From assembly GCA_904063045.1 (NCBI GenBank), contig CAJFCJ010000002.1, positions 3,777,891 through 3,841,890 on the forward strand: a stretch of 64,000 bases of DNA. The letters are read 5' to 3'. This document shows, piece after piece, positions 51,621-62,273 of the stretch. The notes beneath the pieces are model-generated. The model did no database searches, was not told the DNA's origin, and saw only the letters and a program-made list of their open reading frames with translations. The translations under genes were made by a program, and so were the position numbers. The stretch comes from Dimorphilus gyrociliatus. Its lineage: Eukaryota; Annelida; Polychaeta; Dinophilidae. Each line of letters starts with the position of its first letter. Positions within the stretch are counted from its first letter, which is position 1.

Positions 51621-52801
51621 TAGAAAAAAACGCGCATTTAGCAAATTGTGTTCAGCCATAGATTAATAGGTGTCCAGTGTTGAAAGCGCCCTCTAACAAG
51701 AAGCTTGATTCAATTAGACCTTATAATGTTTTTGTGAGAATTGCTAATTGAAAAGGTCTTTCTCTAGTCTCGATCCTAGTGAAAGTCGAAAGTTTTCGCT
51801 TTTATCTTGAGATAAAGAAATAAAGAGGCAATTCGACAGATGTTAGACTTAATTAAGATGAAAATGTGTATTCGTAGAATTTTATACAAACTATATAAAG
51901 GTCATATTTCCGTTTTGTGTACAGGTTTCATAATAAACTAGAGAAACAATTTATTTTATAATTCAGTTTATATTTAGCTGGATTGTACTACTATTGTTAT
52001 GTTATTCTTGTTATTCTTGTTGTTATTTTTATATACTTTTACAAGAAATATTTTCATTTCTATAGAATTTCTCATTCTTCCTTTAATGATATTCTAGTAA
52101 ATATACCCTTTCTCTTTCCCCCTTCATCCTCCGCTTTTTTTTATGTGTGCACGTATACAACATAATACACCTGATAAATATTCATTAACTATTTGTATTT
52201 AGTTCCGGAAATTGCATTGACAAATTGAGGAACTTTTTCTGAACCGTTTCTCAACTATAGAATAAAGAATAAAGGGACCTGATTTTGTTTACGTAACTGA
52301 TTAGCATGACGCCGAAAGGCGATGCCAACACTCAACGTGTGCATATGCATAATTAAACTTAATGGAAAGTCATTCGTCAATTTTTTTAACTGTAAATCGT
52401 TGGCGGTACGTCATTAATTACTTATTACGATTGAATTAGCATATAGAATTGAATGGTAGGAAAAAATCTCTAATTAAGCCTATTGTTTATAAAAAAAAAA
52501 GAAAAGTCACACAAACGTATTATGTCTTTTGACTAACTTTGTATTTATTTCAATAGACCTTTCACACGAATAATACACAGTTAATAGTCATATATGTACA
52601 TGTATATATATACATATAGATATATAGTATATATTAATATGTATATAATTATGCATTAATTAATAAATATGCACAAATACTAGCATATTTTTTAAGTTCA
52701 AATGTGATACAAGAGAAAAATTTTTGGGTTTTTTTGTCATTTGTTTTCTTTCTAAAGCATATTTAAGAAAAGAAAGAATTAAAGATAAAAAAGATAGTTT
52801 A

Positions 52802-52989
52802 TCAGTGCGCAAAAAGTATATCCTGATTAACGGTTTGTGAGTACAAACGCGATAGTTTACACGATTCGGTCACATAATCGCACAATTTCCGTTTCGTCCT
52901 CCGATTCGTCTGCGCTCGAACGCATTTCCAAGTGGGCGGTCGTCGAATGACTTGAGTTTCGTACGCAATTGGCGGTCTTTGAAGCGAAT
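52802..52989 (-). CDS. Doubtful terminal exon
   Basis: On the minus strand a good acceptor (ACCCCACAG, ending at 52990) opens a CpG-rich block. All three frames stay open for about 100 bases. Continuing in phase from the exon at 55631-55961 gives a 62-residue basic tail to a stop at 52802. A second frame ends at 52857 with an acidic Ser-Glu-Asp run; the third ends in Cys-Ala-Ile-Met, which would be a prenylation box. Without transcript data I cannot choose, and an untranslated or regulatory block is possible. Confidence 0.25.
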
Positions 52990-55630
52990 CTGTGGGGTAA
53001 AGATAGATTTTTCTCTATTATTATTGTACAGCTTGAGAAAAAAAGGGTAAAAAAAGGTTATAAAAGGATTTGGCAGTGTCTTTTTGTTTCCCTTTTTGAA
53101 GGGTAAATTCCTATTTTACAATATGTTTCATATTTATAAGTGAAATTAAGAGAGTGCGAGAGGGCGAAGATTAATTTACACTAATTAATACATTCTGAAA
53201 ATGCTTTCCCAATTCTCTGTTAATAGCCGATTTGCATTAGTATTTGATGGTCTGAATAAACGAAGTCGGGGAAACTACGACTGAATGGGCTTCATAGGGT
53301 TGGAGTAAAGAAAAAAAGATTCTATACAACTTCCGGTCGGAGGAAATGAGAAGCGAGCGCATTCTCTTCAATCATGCAAGAGGCAAATGTCAGACGAGGC
53401 ACGCCCAGCTGAGCCCTTACCAGGTGCAAGGGCTTCCCTAAAGCCTCTCGTTTAATGAGCTTTCGAATAAATAAACGCCTCGTATGGCGCTCGTCTTCCA
53501 CCCCACCCTTCGATCTCTCGCTAACCAGCCCAAACCCCACCCATTACACTCTAAATTTATACTCAGTCCTCGATGCGTTCAACTAATTAACAACGAACGT
53601 TTTTCCTCTCGTTTAATTACTTTTTGAGAAGTGACAAGAGTCGTTTTCTCAGCTTTTCTCTTTCTCATTTAAGATCTAGCTTTACTCTCTGTAAAGCTTT
53701 ATAAAAGATAAACCCCATTCCTCTATTTCTATTTAAATATACATAGATAAAAATATCTCTTTTTGCTCATATAACATTATATATGCATTGTACTCGTGTA
53801 TGCACTTTCGGGAAAACGTTTTGTTAAACAGGTGTTGTAGCGTTTATGTTGTCCAAATCGAATTGCTCGACAAACGCCAGGTGCGAGGCGCGTAATAGAG
53901 AATCAGCTCGAGTTCACCTTCGTCACGACGTTTACGTCTCTTATTTGTATACCGTATACAACTACACATATATACACAAACCGGCATTAAATTAATTCCT
54001 TCCGTTCCTTTTAGAAATAGTCTGAATGGAAGACATTGTGAAAAAGTGAAAAGAAAAATCTATCTTATTTCTTTTCTTTTCACCTAATAATCCTTATAAC
54101 AGATGTTTACTGATAAAAGGGTGAGAGCGAATTTGGGTTAGTGAAAGGAGAAAAAACTAAGGGGAGGAAAGATTAGAGATATCTTTTACAAGATAAGAGG
54201 CAAACGGAAAGCAATATAGGCCTATTATAACCAAAAGCTCCTCTCTTTTACTATAAACAATATTAATGGTTATGAAACATATTACGAAATAAAAAAATAT
54301 AAAAAAGGAAAAGTTAGAGCTTTTGAAGTGGTTAATGGCTCTACGGATTATTCTATACGGCTAAGTGTCGGCTGTCCATACCGGAGGGCTTATCCCATCA
54401 TTGGCAATTTAATACGACATACGAAAAAAGAAGGATCGGAAGACAGACAAGAGCACAGACTATAAGTTAAAACGAAAGCAGAAAGGAAAGAAATAAGAAA
54501 GAATGGAACCTTTGCGGTAAAGTAATACGATTTAATCAGTTTTAGTATAGGCTTTAAGTCATTCACTCAAATAATAGCGTTAAAAGGATCGTACCCTTAA
54601 ACTATGAAAGAATTTTTTAATAATGGACTGCCACTGCGATAGGGGCGAATAGATGTGACACAATTAACGTTTGTTTTTTTTTAACCATTCAAATACGGGT
54701 AAGATAGGAGAGAGGGGAGAGAAGGGCAAACGAATATAAGAGACGAATCACGTGACACTGGCGTTATTGCTCTTTTTAGAGGGGGAAGGAGAAATAGTCA
54801 AGATTGTATATTAGTAGCGGAGATGAATAAAAAGAGACACAGAGTGGCAATGAATAGCAAAGAGGGGAACGAGGGAAAAGAGAATGCGAAAGAGAGAAAG
54901 AGTGATAGACTGAGTGAGTGAGTGAGTGAGTGAGAGAGAGAGAGAGAGAGAGCTCGTTCGATATTAAGCATTCGTATCAGGTGTCACGCTGCTAGAAGCT
55001 TTCGAATGCGTAATAAACGAATCGAACGCATCGCGTTAATTTCCTACTAGACATAAAACAGTCTGGCGGGCGGCCCGCGGCGTTCGAAATGGCGCCGGAA
55101 TGTTTTTTTTTTGTCCTTCCACCTCCCCACTCACCTTCTCATGCGATTTTTATACCACCCGTTTTCGATTTTCATCACTTGCACTCTAATACGGCCTCAC
55201 TTATGTACTATATGATCTTCTAATCCTACAGACATGCTTTATATACGTCAATGGCAACGTATAATGTCATCAAATATATGAGTCTTGAGAAATATCTATC
55301 AAGATCCATCCAATATAAGTTTTTATAGATTTTCGTGTAAGCATATTAAGTCAACATTGGACACTTTCAGTACAATATATACGTATAAAATACGTATTTA
55401 TATATATAAAGATACAGCCTTGTATAATCGGATTCTGTAAAAGCTATCAATCTCTCCCCACCCCTTCGTCCCCCACCCCTCTCTTTCTTTCTCTCTTCCT
55501 ATAAACGCCGCCCTGATATTAAGTAGATCTTTTTTATTAGTCGATCACGTGACCTACTCTTGCGTAACTGCACGCCTTCTCTAAATACCGCTACTATTGT
55601 TAAGGAAAACAAAAGGTTATAAAGACTTAC
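52990..55630. other. Presumed intron or intergenic DNA with CpG-rich patches
   Basis: Richer in G+C than most of the window, with patches at 53320-53540, 53820-53950 and 55060-55115. A minus-strand open frame at 53322-53540 contains a decent donor (CACCTG|GTAAGG at about 53417) and could hide an exon, but its phase does not link the flanking exons. A GAGT/GA microsatellite occupies about 54911-54953. Nothing else is supportable. Confidence 0.35.
54911..54953. repeat. GAGT and GA microsatellite
   Basis: Five to six GAGT units pass directly into about ten GA units on the plus strand. Confidence 0.9.
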
Positions 55631-55961
55631 CGATCAACGTCATCAAGTATTCGATTTCAGATCGATGGACGTTTGTCAAATGATTTGTAGGTCTAGTCGG
55701 TACAAACAGCAACGGTGATAGATTGTTTGGTTGTTGGGGTTGAGTCGGTTGTGCTGGTGGTGGTGGTGGTGGAGGCGGAGGAAGGTGATGAAGCGGCAAA
55801 GCTATTCTTAGGGCTTGTTCACTCTTGTCCCAGTCCGGAAATTTACTATAGTCAATTTCGTATTCGACCGACGTATCGACGCTTAACGGTTGATCGAACG
55901 GCACGGTCGGCCGATCTTGAGACGTTCTGCATGGAAGAGGTTGATTCATACAAGAACACAT
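55631..55961 (-). CDS. First coding exon of an unrecognised proline-rich protein
   Basis: ATG at 55961, 110 codons, ending in phase 1 at a consensus donor (GTAAGT). The frame carries a Cys-rich start, a D-Y-S-K-F-P-D-W-D-K segment, a run of nine prolines followed by Gln/Pro-rich sequence, and an ordered-looking end (H-R-S-E-I-E-Y-L-M-T-L-I). Composition is unlike chance frames in AT-rich DNA, and the donor supports a real exon. Low-complexity Pro/Gln stretches suggest an intracellular scaffold or regulatory protein. I do not recognise the family. Later exons should lie at lower coordinates; one doubtful candidate is listed at 52802-52989. Confidence 0.6.
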
Positions 55962-56150
55962 CTCCTTAATTTTCTCTATCCTTTCGTTATCACTTCCTTT
56001 CCAATCCTTCGGTCTTTCTTTCTTCGTCTATTTAGTTATCTGTCTTGCTATCTATCTCACGCTCACTCACTCGATCGTTTTCTCTATCTCTCTCACACAC
56101 TCTTTCTCCTTCTGAAAGCTGCAGTGTAACTGAAAGGAGTTGAGTGGAAG

Positions 56151-56164
56151 GCGCCCCCTGCTGG
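56151..56164 (-). promoter_or_regulatory. CTCF-like binding site, reverse
   Basis: The minus strand reads CCAGCAGGGGGCGC, a full 14 of 14 match to CCASYAGRKGGCRS and also the strongest vertebrate form. It sits about 190 bases upstream of the start codon of the proline-rich gene and faces the forward site at 4133. Confidence 0.6.
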
Positions 56165-57590
56165 ACGATCGGAACCCGCCAAGTAATTCGTTCCATTAGC
56201 GGCGGAGAATAATGGCAATGCGTACATTTGACATTTAAATCGGTGTGAAGGGGCTAAATCTGGTTATTACATAATGTTTTTAAAGCCGATCTCACATCTC
56301 GAGTTTCTTCATTGGATCAAACTAACCATAGTCTAAATAAATAAACTACTGTACATCTAAGTAGAAATTATATGTGATTTTAGATAGGCCTAAAAGCTTG
56401 AGATTAATAACAAAAATGCTTTTTGTACATACAATAATAATATTACTAGTTGTAATAAAGCATAAGATCATATATTATATTCATCTTTTATCACATTAAA
56501 TGTGTTTAAATACAGTCAAAGTATTATTTACATAATCTGAAAAATGAAAATAAAGACTCAATAATCTATCTGATTGCTCTTTTATTTCAATTTCACTCAG
56601 TCACTCTCATTCGTTTTTAATACATAAATACTGTCTATTTGTTTATATATAAAGATATGCGTATAAAACGTACGAGAGAAAAAAAAAGAAAGGGAAGAGG
56701 GAATGAGAGAGCTTTGCATTATACGATTTGAAGACACTCGACCGTGCGTTAATTAGCTTCTTCGTCATGCATGAAATTAAACGTTATAAACGAAATTATT
56801 GAAAAAATTTCTTATTCTATGTGTTAAAAACATAAATTTATTGAAGGAGAATTTTTGAACGAACAAGGAGTAATCTTCGGGGCGTGACCTTGGATGATCA
56901 TTAGTCGAGTATTTTATGAAAGAGAATAAGAGAAGTGATGAGGACGGTTTACTCGAGAATAAGAGTCGTTGGTAGGTAAAGTGCAATGGAGAAGAAAAGG
57001 TCCATTTAAGGATAGCTAGTTTAAAATACAAGAAGACGTGTCGACGGGGGGAGGGATGAGGCCTTTCAAAAGAGAGCAGGAAGGAAAAAACAGGGCACTG
57101 CATGTATATAACGAGCGTCAGCCGTGTCAGGCGCGCGTCAGATTGGAATTTTTTTCACTGCTGACACTCGGAAAACGGGCACGTTTCTTTATTATTCTTC
57201 CTTCCACTTATATTGCCTCCGCCTGACGTCACACTGGCACACCCTGTCGCATGCATACAATTAGTGCAAAGGGAATATATGTCTGGTGTGAACACTCCTT
57301 GGTAATTATTTTACTAAAAAATTATCTACAAAGTATTAGTATATCTTCTACTCATTGATTCAACTTCAAGCTCAATATTCTAGTATTCCTTACATCCTCC
57401 ACTCTCAATTATAGGCAATGTCTTGCAATTATATAAAGAAACGCTAATGCATAGATGATAAAAAGTATACATGTAAAAACATATATCTATGGTATATATT
57501 AATACATTTTGTAGAATATATATAGTCATTTTACATTCATCTTATTTAAAGGAAGGTATATATTTAGTCTTTGGGCATTACGAAGAACAT

Positions 57591-57592
<2 letters not shown>

Positions 57593-57633
<41 letters not shown>
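57593..57633. repeat. TA microsatellite
   Basis: About twenty TA units without interruption, one of the longest in the window together with 43119-43158. Confidence 0.9.
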
Positions 57634-57636
<3 letters not shown>

Positions 57637-60396
57637 TATGTGAAAGTATAGAAGCGTGCATGTCTTCTGGCAGTATTGTAATTCTGTATGCGAATGGCTG
57701 ACGGTTCTGAGCGAGAAAATTACATGTATATACCATAGATAAACAGTCTATAGACGTTCAACTAACAACTCGATATATGCGTGTATAGACTGTATATACA
57801 CATGCAGATCCCCCATTAGCGTATATATATAAGATTCTTAAAATATATAAAAAAGCACGAAAAAGACTAATGTTAATTAATCTGTATATTCGAGTGAAAT
57901 CAGTCAGTTAAAGTAAGGAATTACGTAATAGGATGCTAACGAAGTAAAAAAAAATCTCTTGTCCTTTGTATTAATTTATCATTACGTTCCTCTGTCAAGT
58001 TAAACGAGATGTACTAACCGGCTTTCACTTGCATATCGACATACATGAGGGGGTATTAAAAATTCTCAAGCGTTTTTAATTATCTGGACAAGGCCGGGTA
58101 AGCTTTCGATTTATAGAAGTGGTGGGTTGTATAAATGAGAGTGACTGTTGCAATAATAAAGATTCGGTTATTTAATTTCTTTATGAGATATTTAACATGG
58201 AATAGGAATGTTACATACATATAAAAATGGATAAAAACTGAATGAATGAGCTTCTATTATAGCTGGAGGACATTGTACAGGGCCACCAGCTATCATTTTG
58301 TTCACTATTAAGTCTTGAATTTTAAATGACCAGCTGTGTGCATAGAGAAAAAGAAGGGGGAAATGGGAGTTTGATATTTCTTTCTTTGCTATTGTGTTAG
58401 CAATTATACCTAAATTTTCTCATCGATTATTGGATTGTCAAATGTCTAAAGCTTAGTCATCCGACTATTTCTATACATAAAAAATATATAGTTTATATAA
58501 ACGTATATATTGTCTGTAAACTGAAGCTTTATTGCATATAGGAGCAATTGCCTTCCATAAATCCTAAATGTCTATTATTATATAGATGAAATCATATAAC
58601 GTAATTATATATTGTAAACATCATTAATTCAAAGTATTTTTCTCCTAATTATTAATTATTCTATTCATTTATAAAGGAAAATACCTAATTTGGCACCTTT
58701 TCGTGCCTTTTATCCGTATGAAAGTGTTAAGTAATAAATTGGGTACAAGAATTTCGAAATTGTCTGTATTGCTTCTCCTTTTCTTTCTTCGGTACAAAAA
58801 AACATTCACTGCTCAAAGTCTTTCGACAACCTTTAATACTTTACCCTCTTATCCTTTTACTATTATTATAATATACACCTAGTATAAAAAACGATTGAAA
58901 TATAACGTCCATAACTCTGAAAGGCTAAGAAGTAGGCGTTTTCCTTTCTCAGTCACAGATACATGACATACATACTCGGTCGTCCGAATAAATAATGCAT
59001 GGAACGTACACGGACTGTACGCTTCCACTAAGAAACGCTTTTTTTGTTCGATAAGGCGAATGCAACGGGCTGATAAGAGCAAACAGGACGTACAGTCCAT
59101 TACAATCACGAGATAAAGGCGCTTCTGGTGTCGACGTGTCTCGTGAAAAAAAAGTGTCAGAGCCTGGAGGGCAAAACCGCCGCCATAAACGTCTCTCTTC
59201 TATTCTCTACCCATTTCTAGCTCACTACCTTTCACTACATTTTATCTTTTTCATTTTCTCCATACCCTATCCCGCATCCGCTTTACGCCTCTCCGCTACC
59301 CAGCACCTGCCATTAAAAGCTCCCTTTGAAGATTGAGCCGACAAATTATGAATATTCATTAGATTAGTTGTATGATTTGCATATATCGGCTCTGATTGGT
59401 TCGCGTCCCGCCTACGGCACTTGTTGAATGTTAATGAGAGTTGGAAGATTGCCGTTACATAGTACCCCTTTTAGTACTTTAGTCTATATGCTGTACCGAT
59501 TTATTTGCATACGTGCACTTACAATGGGCTCAGTGAATAGGCTGTTCTTATTCTCTTGCACTTATTGAATATTAATGACATTCGCGTTTTACAAGGCACT
59601 CAACCGATATCTTGTTAATTGGGATATTTAAAACGTCAAACTTACAAAGTTCAGGGTCTTTTCGTATTGGAACTAACTCAATATTCAAAAGCACACCCCT
59701 CATTTTCGCAGTTTGTCTTTAATAGAGCCTGATGCCATGAAAAAAATCCGTATACAATACCCTTTTATACAAATAGTCACGTAATATTGTAAATGCTTCG
59801 AATATTCCTAATCGCCTTAAAGAAGAATGAGGTATACACGTACAAGTATAACAACCTATGAATTTTACTCAGACTTCATTCCATATCCATTTTATATCAA
59901 CTTGACGTAAATATTAGTATGTACATGTATATATATATATATATACTAAATTCTGTCTGTAGGACGATATACAGTTTTTATATGCGTGTGTGTATGTGTA
60001 AAAAGAAAGCTGTCCTACAAATTAAAGTGTATATTAACATTTATCAAAATAGTATATACTGTATACATTTCATATTTATGTAGACATTATAAATATGAAT
60101 CTTTTGTATAAAATGCTTATATAAAGATATAAATATACTTGTACGTATTCTATATATAAGATATATATATAAAATTTATATATATATACTGTATATCATA
60201 CTAATATATACAATATAGACTATATACTTTATATAGCATATATATTTAGACTAGTATGTAATGTATATTTGTAGAAACGTTAACTATTATTCCCTATTTC
60301 ACATATATCCTTTTAAGTAATTAGAAATCATTACTTATTTATTCACTGTTTACAGACATATACATTGAATAGACAATCGACTTCGGCAGCGCCCTT

Positions 60397-61296
60397 TGAC
60401 GTCGACTTCGATTCCTCGTCGTCTATCCGCAATGATTCTTGACTTTCACTGTAAATGCAAATTTGGCATTTGTAAATGACGTCAGGGCCGTTCGTGAATA
60501 TTCTCCGTCAAGTTCATTTCGTGTACGCAATTAATACTATATATATGAGACGGCGTCACGGCGTCTCTATTATAGTCGTTCGTTCAATTACTACAGACGA
60601 CACGGAAGAAACGTGAGGCTACTGTAAAATGTCTATAGGAAATATATTCGATGGCATTTCATCTTCCTGACAAAAGATCATTTTTCTCCTGCCTGATTTT
60701 TATTAACCGCAGTATAAGAGTACTTATAAGTTTTAGGGAAGAATGAAAGATTATTTTCATGACCCGTCTACCTTATTTGAATTAAACGCCAGATGTTTTC
60801 TTCGTAACATATGTTAGGAAGAAGATAATCGGCTTATGTATTTCAAATAATTACATTCAATTCGTTCTTTTCTCCACTTTTTTTTCTCAGCGCAAGTTAA
60901 AATAGGCCTATTTTGAAACTCTATAATATAAATGACTTAACTATATAGAATTTAAAAATTATAATTATTAGTTTATTAAAATTGTTTAATGTATAGATTA
61001 TATCCTATTTAATCGTTTCATTGAGTATATTCTTTATCTTAATATAAGAATATCATTTTTTTTAACTTGATAATGATTATTAATAAATATTTGAGTTTTT
61101 ATTAGTGAAATTCGATAGTAAATGTGATAGAATAGGGTGTTTTTAAGTTTAAAATAATTATATTGCAAGTCGTGCTACTGCGTATTATGGGGGCTATACA
61201 CTGGCGAATCGTTCGTCATATAAAAATGTCACAAGTGATTCGATATAGAACGAGCGTTGGAGACGAGGAATGTAAGTGACGTCTGCAAATGACGTC
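60397..61296. promoter_or_regulatory. Cluster of CRE/ATF-type TGACGTC words
   Basis: TGACGTC occurs at 60397, 60477 (as the full palindrome TGACGTCA), 61277 and 61290. bZIP factors of the CREB/ATF group bind this word. A full palindrome also occurs at 57224. The cluster lies 1.0-1.9 kb upstream of the SLC34-type gene, so it could be part of its control region; this is inference. Confidence 0.35.
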
Positions 61297-62273
61297 TGTG
61301 TTATTATTATGCTGATAGATATGTGTAGATAAACAGTTACTTCTTTGTTCCGCGCCGTTTCGTTATCTTAACTCTGTCCGTACACTAATTGACTACCCTT
61401 TTCCCTTTTTTGTCTACTATAATGTCTTTATTTTCCCTTTTTTTCTATTCGTTTATTTTTTGTCACTTTATCCATAATTGATAACATGGATATAAGGATC
61501 CGTAAGACGCCATCTGTGCGACAAGGACTATTAAAGAACAGGTGGTGATCAAATACGAAGTGAGACCGTTATATACTTCATTCTGTTTATATTATAGCTA
61601 CTTGAATATTATTAATTGCTATATAAGCCTTAAGTGATGTTTACAACAATCAGTAGTGATGAGAAATACTACAATATAATAGCTGATTCGATATCGCTCA
61701 ACTCCAATTATAAAAAAAGAATGGTAGATTTTCTGTCATTTCTGTAGAGAGATAATACTGAAGAAAAATTCACGAACTCCTTTATTGATCGTATAAGATA
61801 AAGAGGCCAGCAACTGACCTTCAGAGATTGTTTCTTAAAATCTATTACTTTTATCTGCAAGCGATTACGATTGGAGTTTAGATCTTTGGCGACACAGTAC
61901 ATTAATTAAAAAAATAAGGTACATAAATAAAAAAAACATTCCTTTATTAAAGTTTGTTATTTTCTTCTTTCCCAGTTTGTTTTCTACATTCAGACAATTA
62001 AATTGGCTAGAAAGTAGATTGATAATACAACTGAATGCTTTTTTTTATCTTCATCAATGGTTTATTATCTTTTAAATTTATTTATTATTTATATTCATTA
62101 ATTTTCGTAGTGGAATTAATAAAAATCTTTATCGACAAAAAAAGATAAAAATTAAAGGCAAAATTCGAGCTCAATCGCATTATGAATTACTAATGTTATC
62201 TCATTGAGATTACCACCTAGTGATTAGTTTTTTCTACAGAGAGATAGAGCATTTGATCAAAGACTCATCAAGA

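Larger units (their letters stand above)
48744..52801. other. Gene-free region, 4 kb
   Basis: Holds the 3-prime untranslated part of the GPCR gene, a CT tract (49452-49479), two CTCF-like motifs 42 bases apart (50298 and 50354), and a G+C-rich island near 51420-51620. Otherwise AT-rich with no supportable gene; open frames at 50037-50270 and 51983-52165 are low complexity. Confidence 0.5.
55962..62273. other. Gene-free region, 6.3 kb, possible regulatory domain
   Basis: No supportable gene. Notable parts: promoter-like DNA near 56000-56200; CpG-rich DNA at about 57040-57250 with a TGACGTCA at 57224; a long TA tract 57593-57633; a mixed-composition block at 59100-59660 with CCAAT-box and octamer words; dense TATA-like simple sequence 59930-60250; a TGACGTC cluster 60397-61296. 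Open frames at 56777-57103 (-), 58879-59109 (-) and 59136-59336 (+) lack splice or domain support. Confidence 0.45.

Noticed and set aside
53830-53985. Minus-strand 43-codon frame starting Met-Cys-Ser-Cys, like the start of the proline-rich exon
   Set aside because: The likeness covers four residues only, there is no donor or stop context to support a gene, and length is within chance.
56777-57103. Minus-strand frame of 108 codons
   Set aside because: Composition is Ser/Phe/Leu-rich without domain, and no splice signals or partner exons are seen.
59375-60462. Three exact octamer words (ATTTGCAT / ATGCAAAT) at 59375, 59503 and 60455, suggesting a POU enhancer
   Set aside because: The same word also occurs at 3249, 4280 and 16278. 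In AT-rich DNA several copies per 64 kb are expected, so there is no enrichment.
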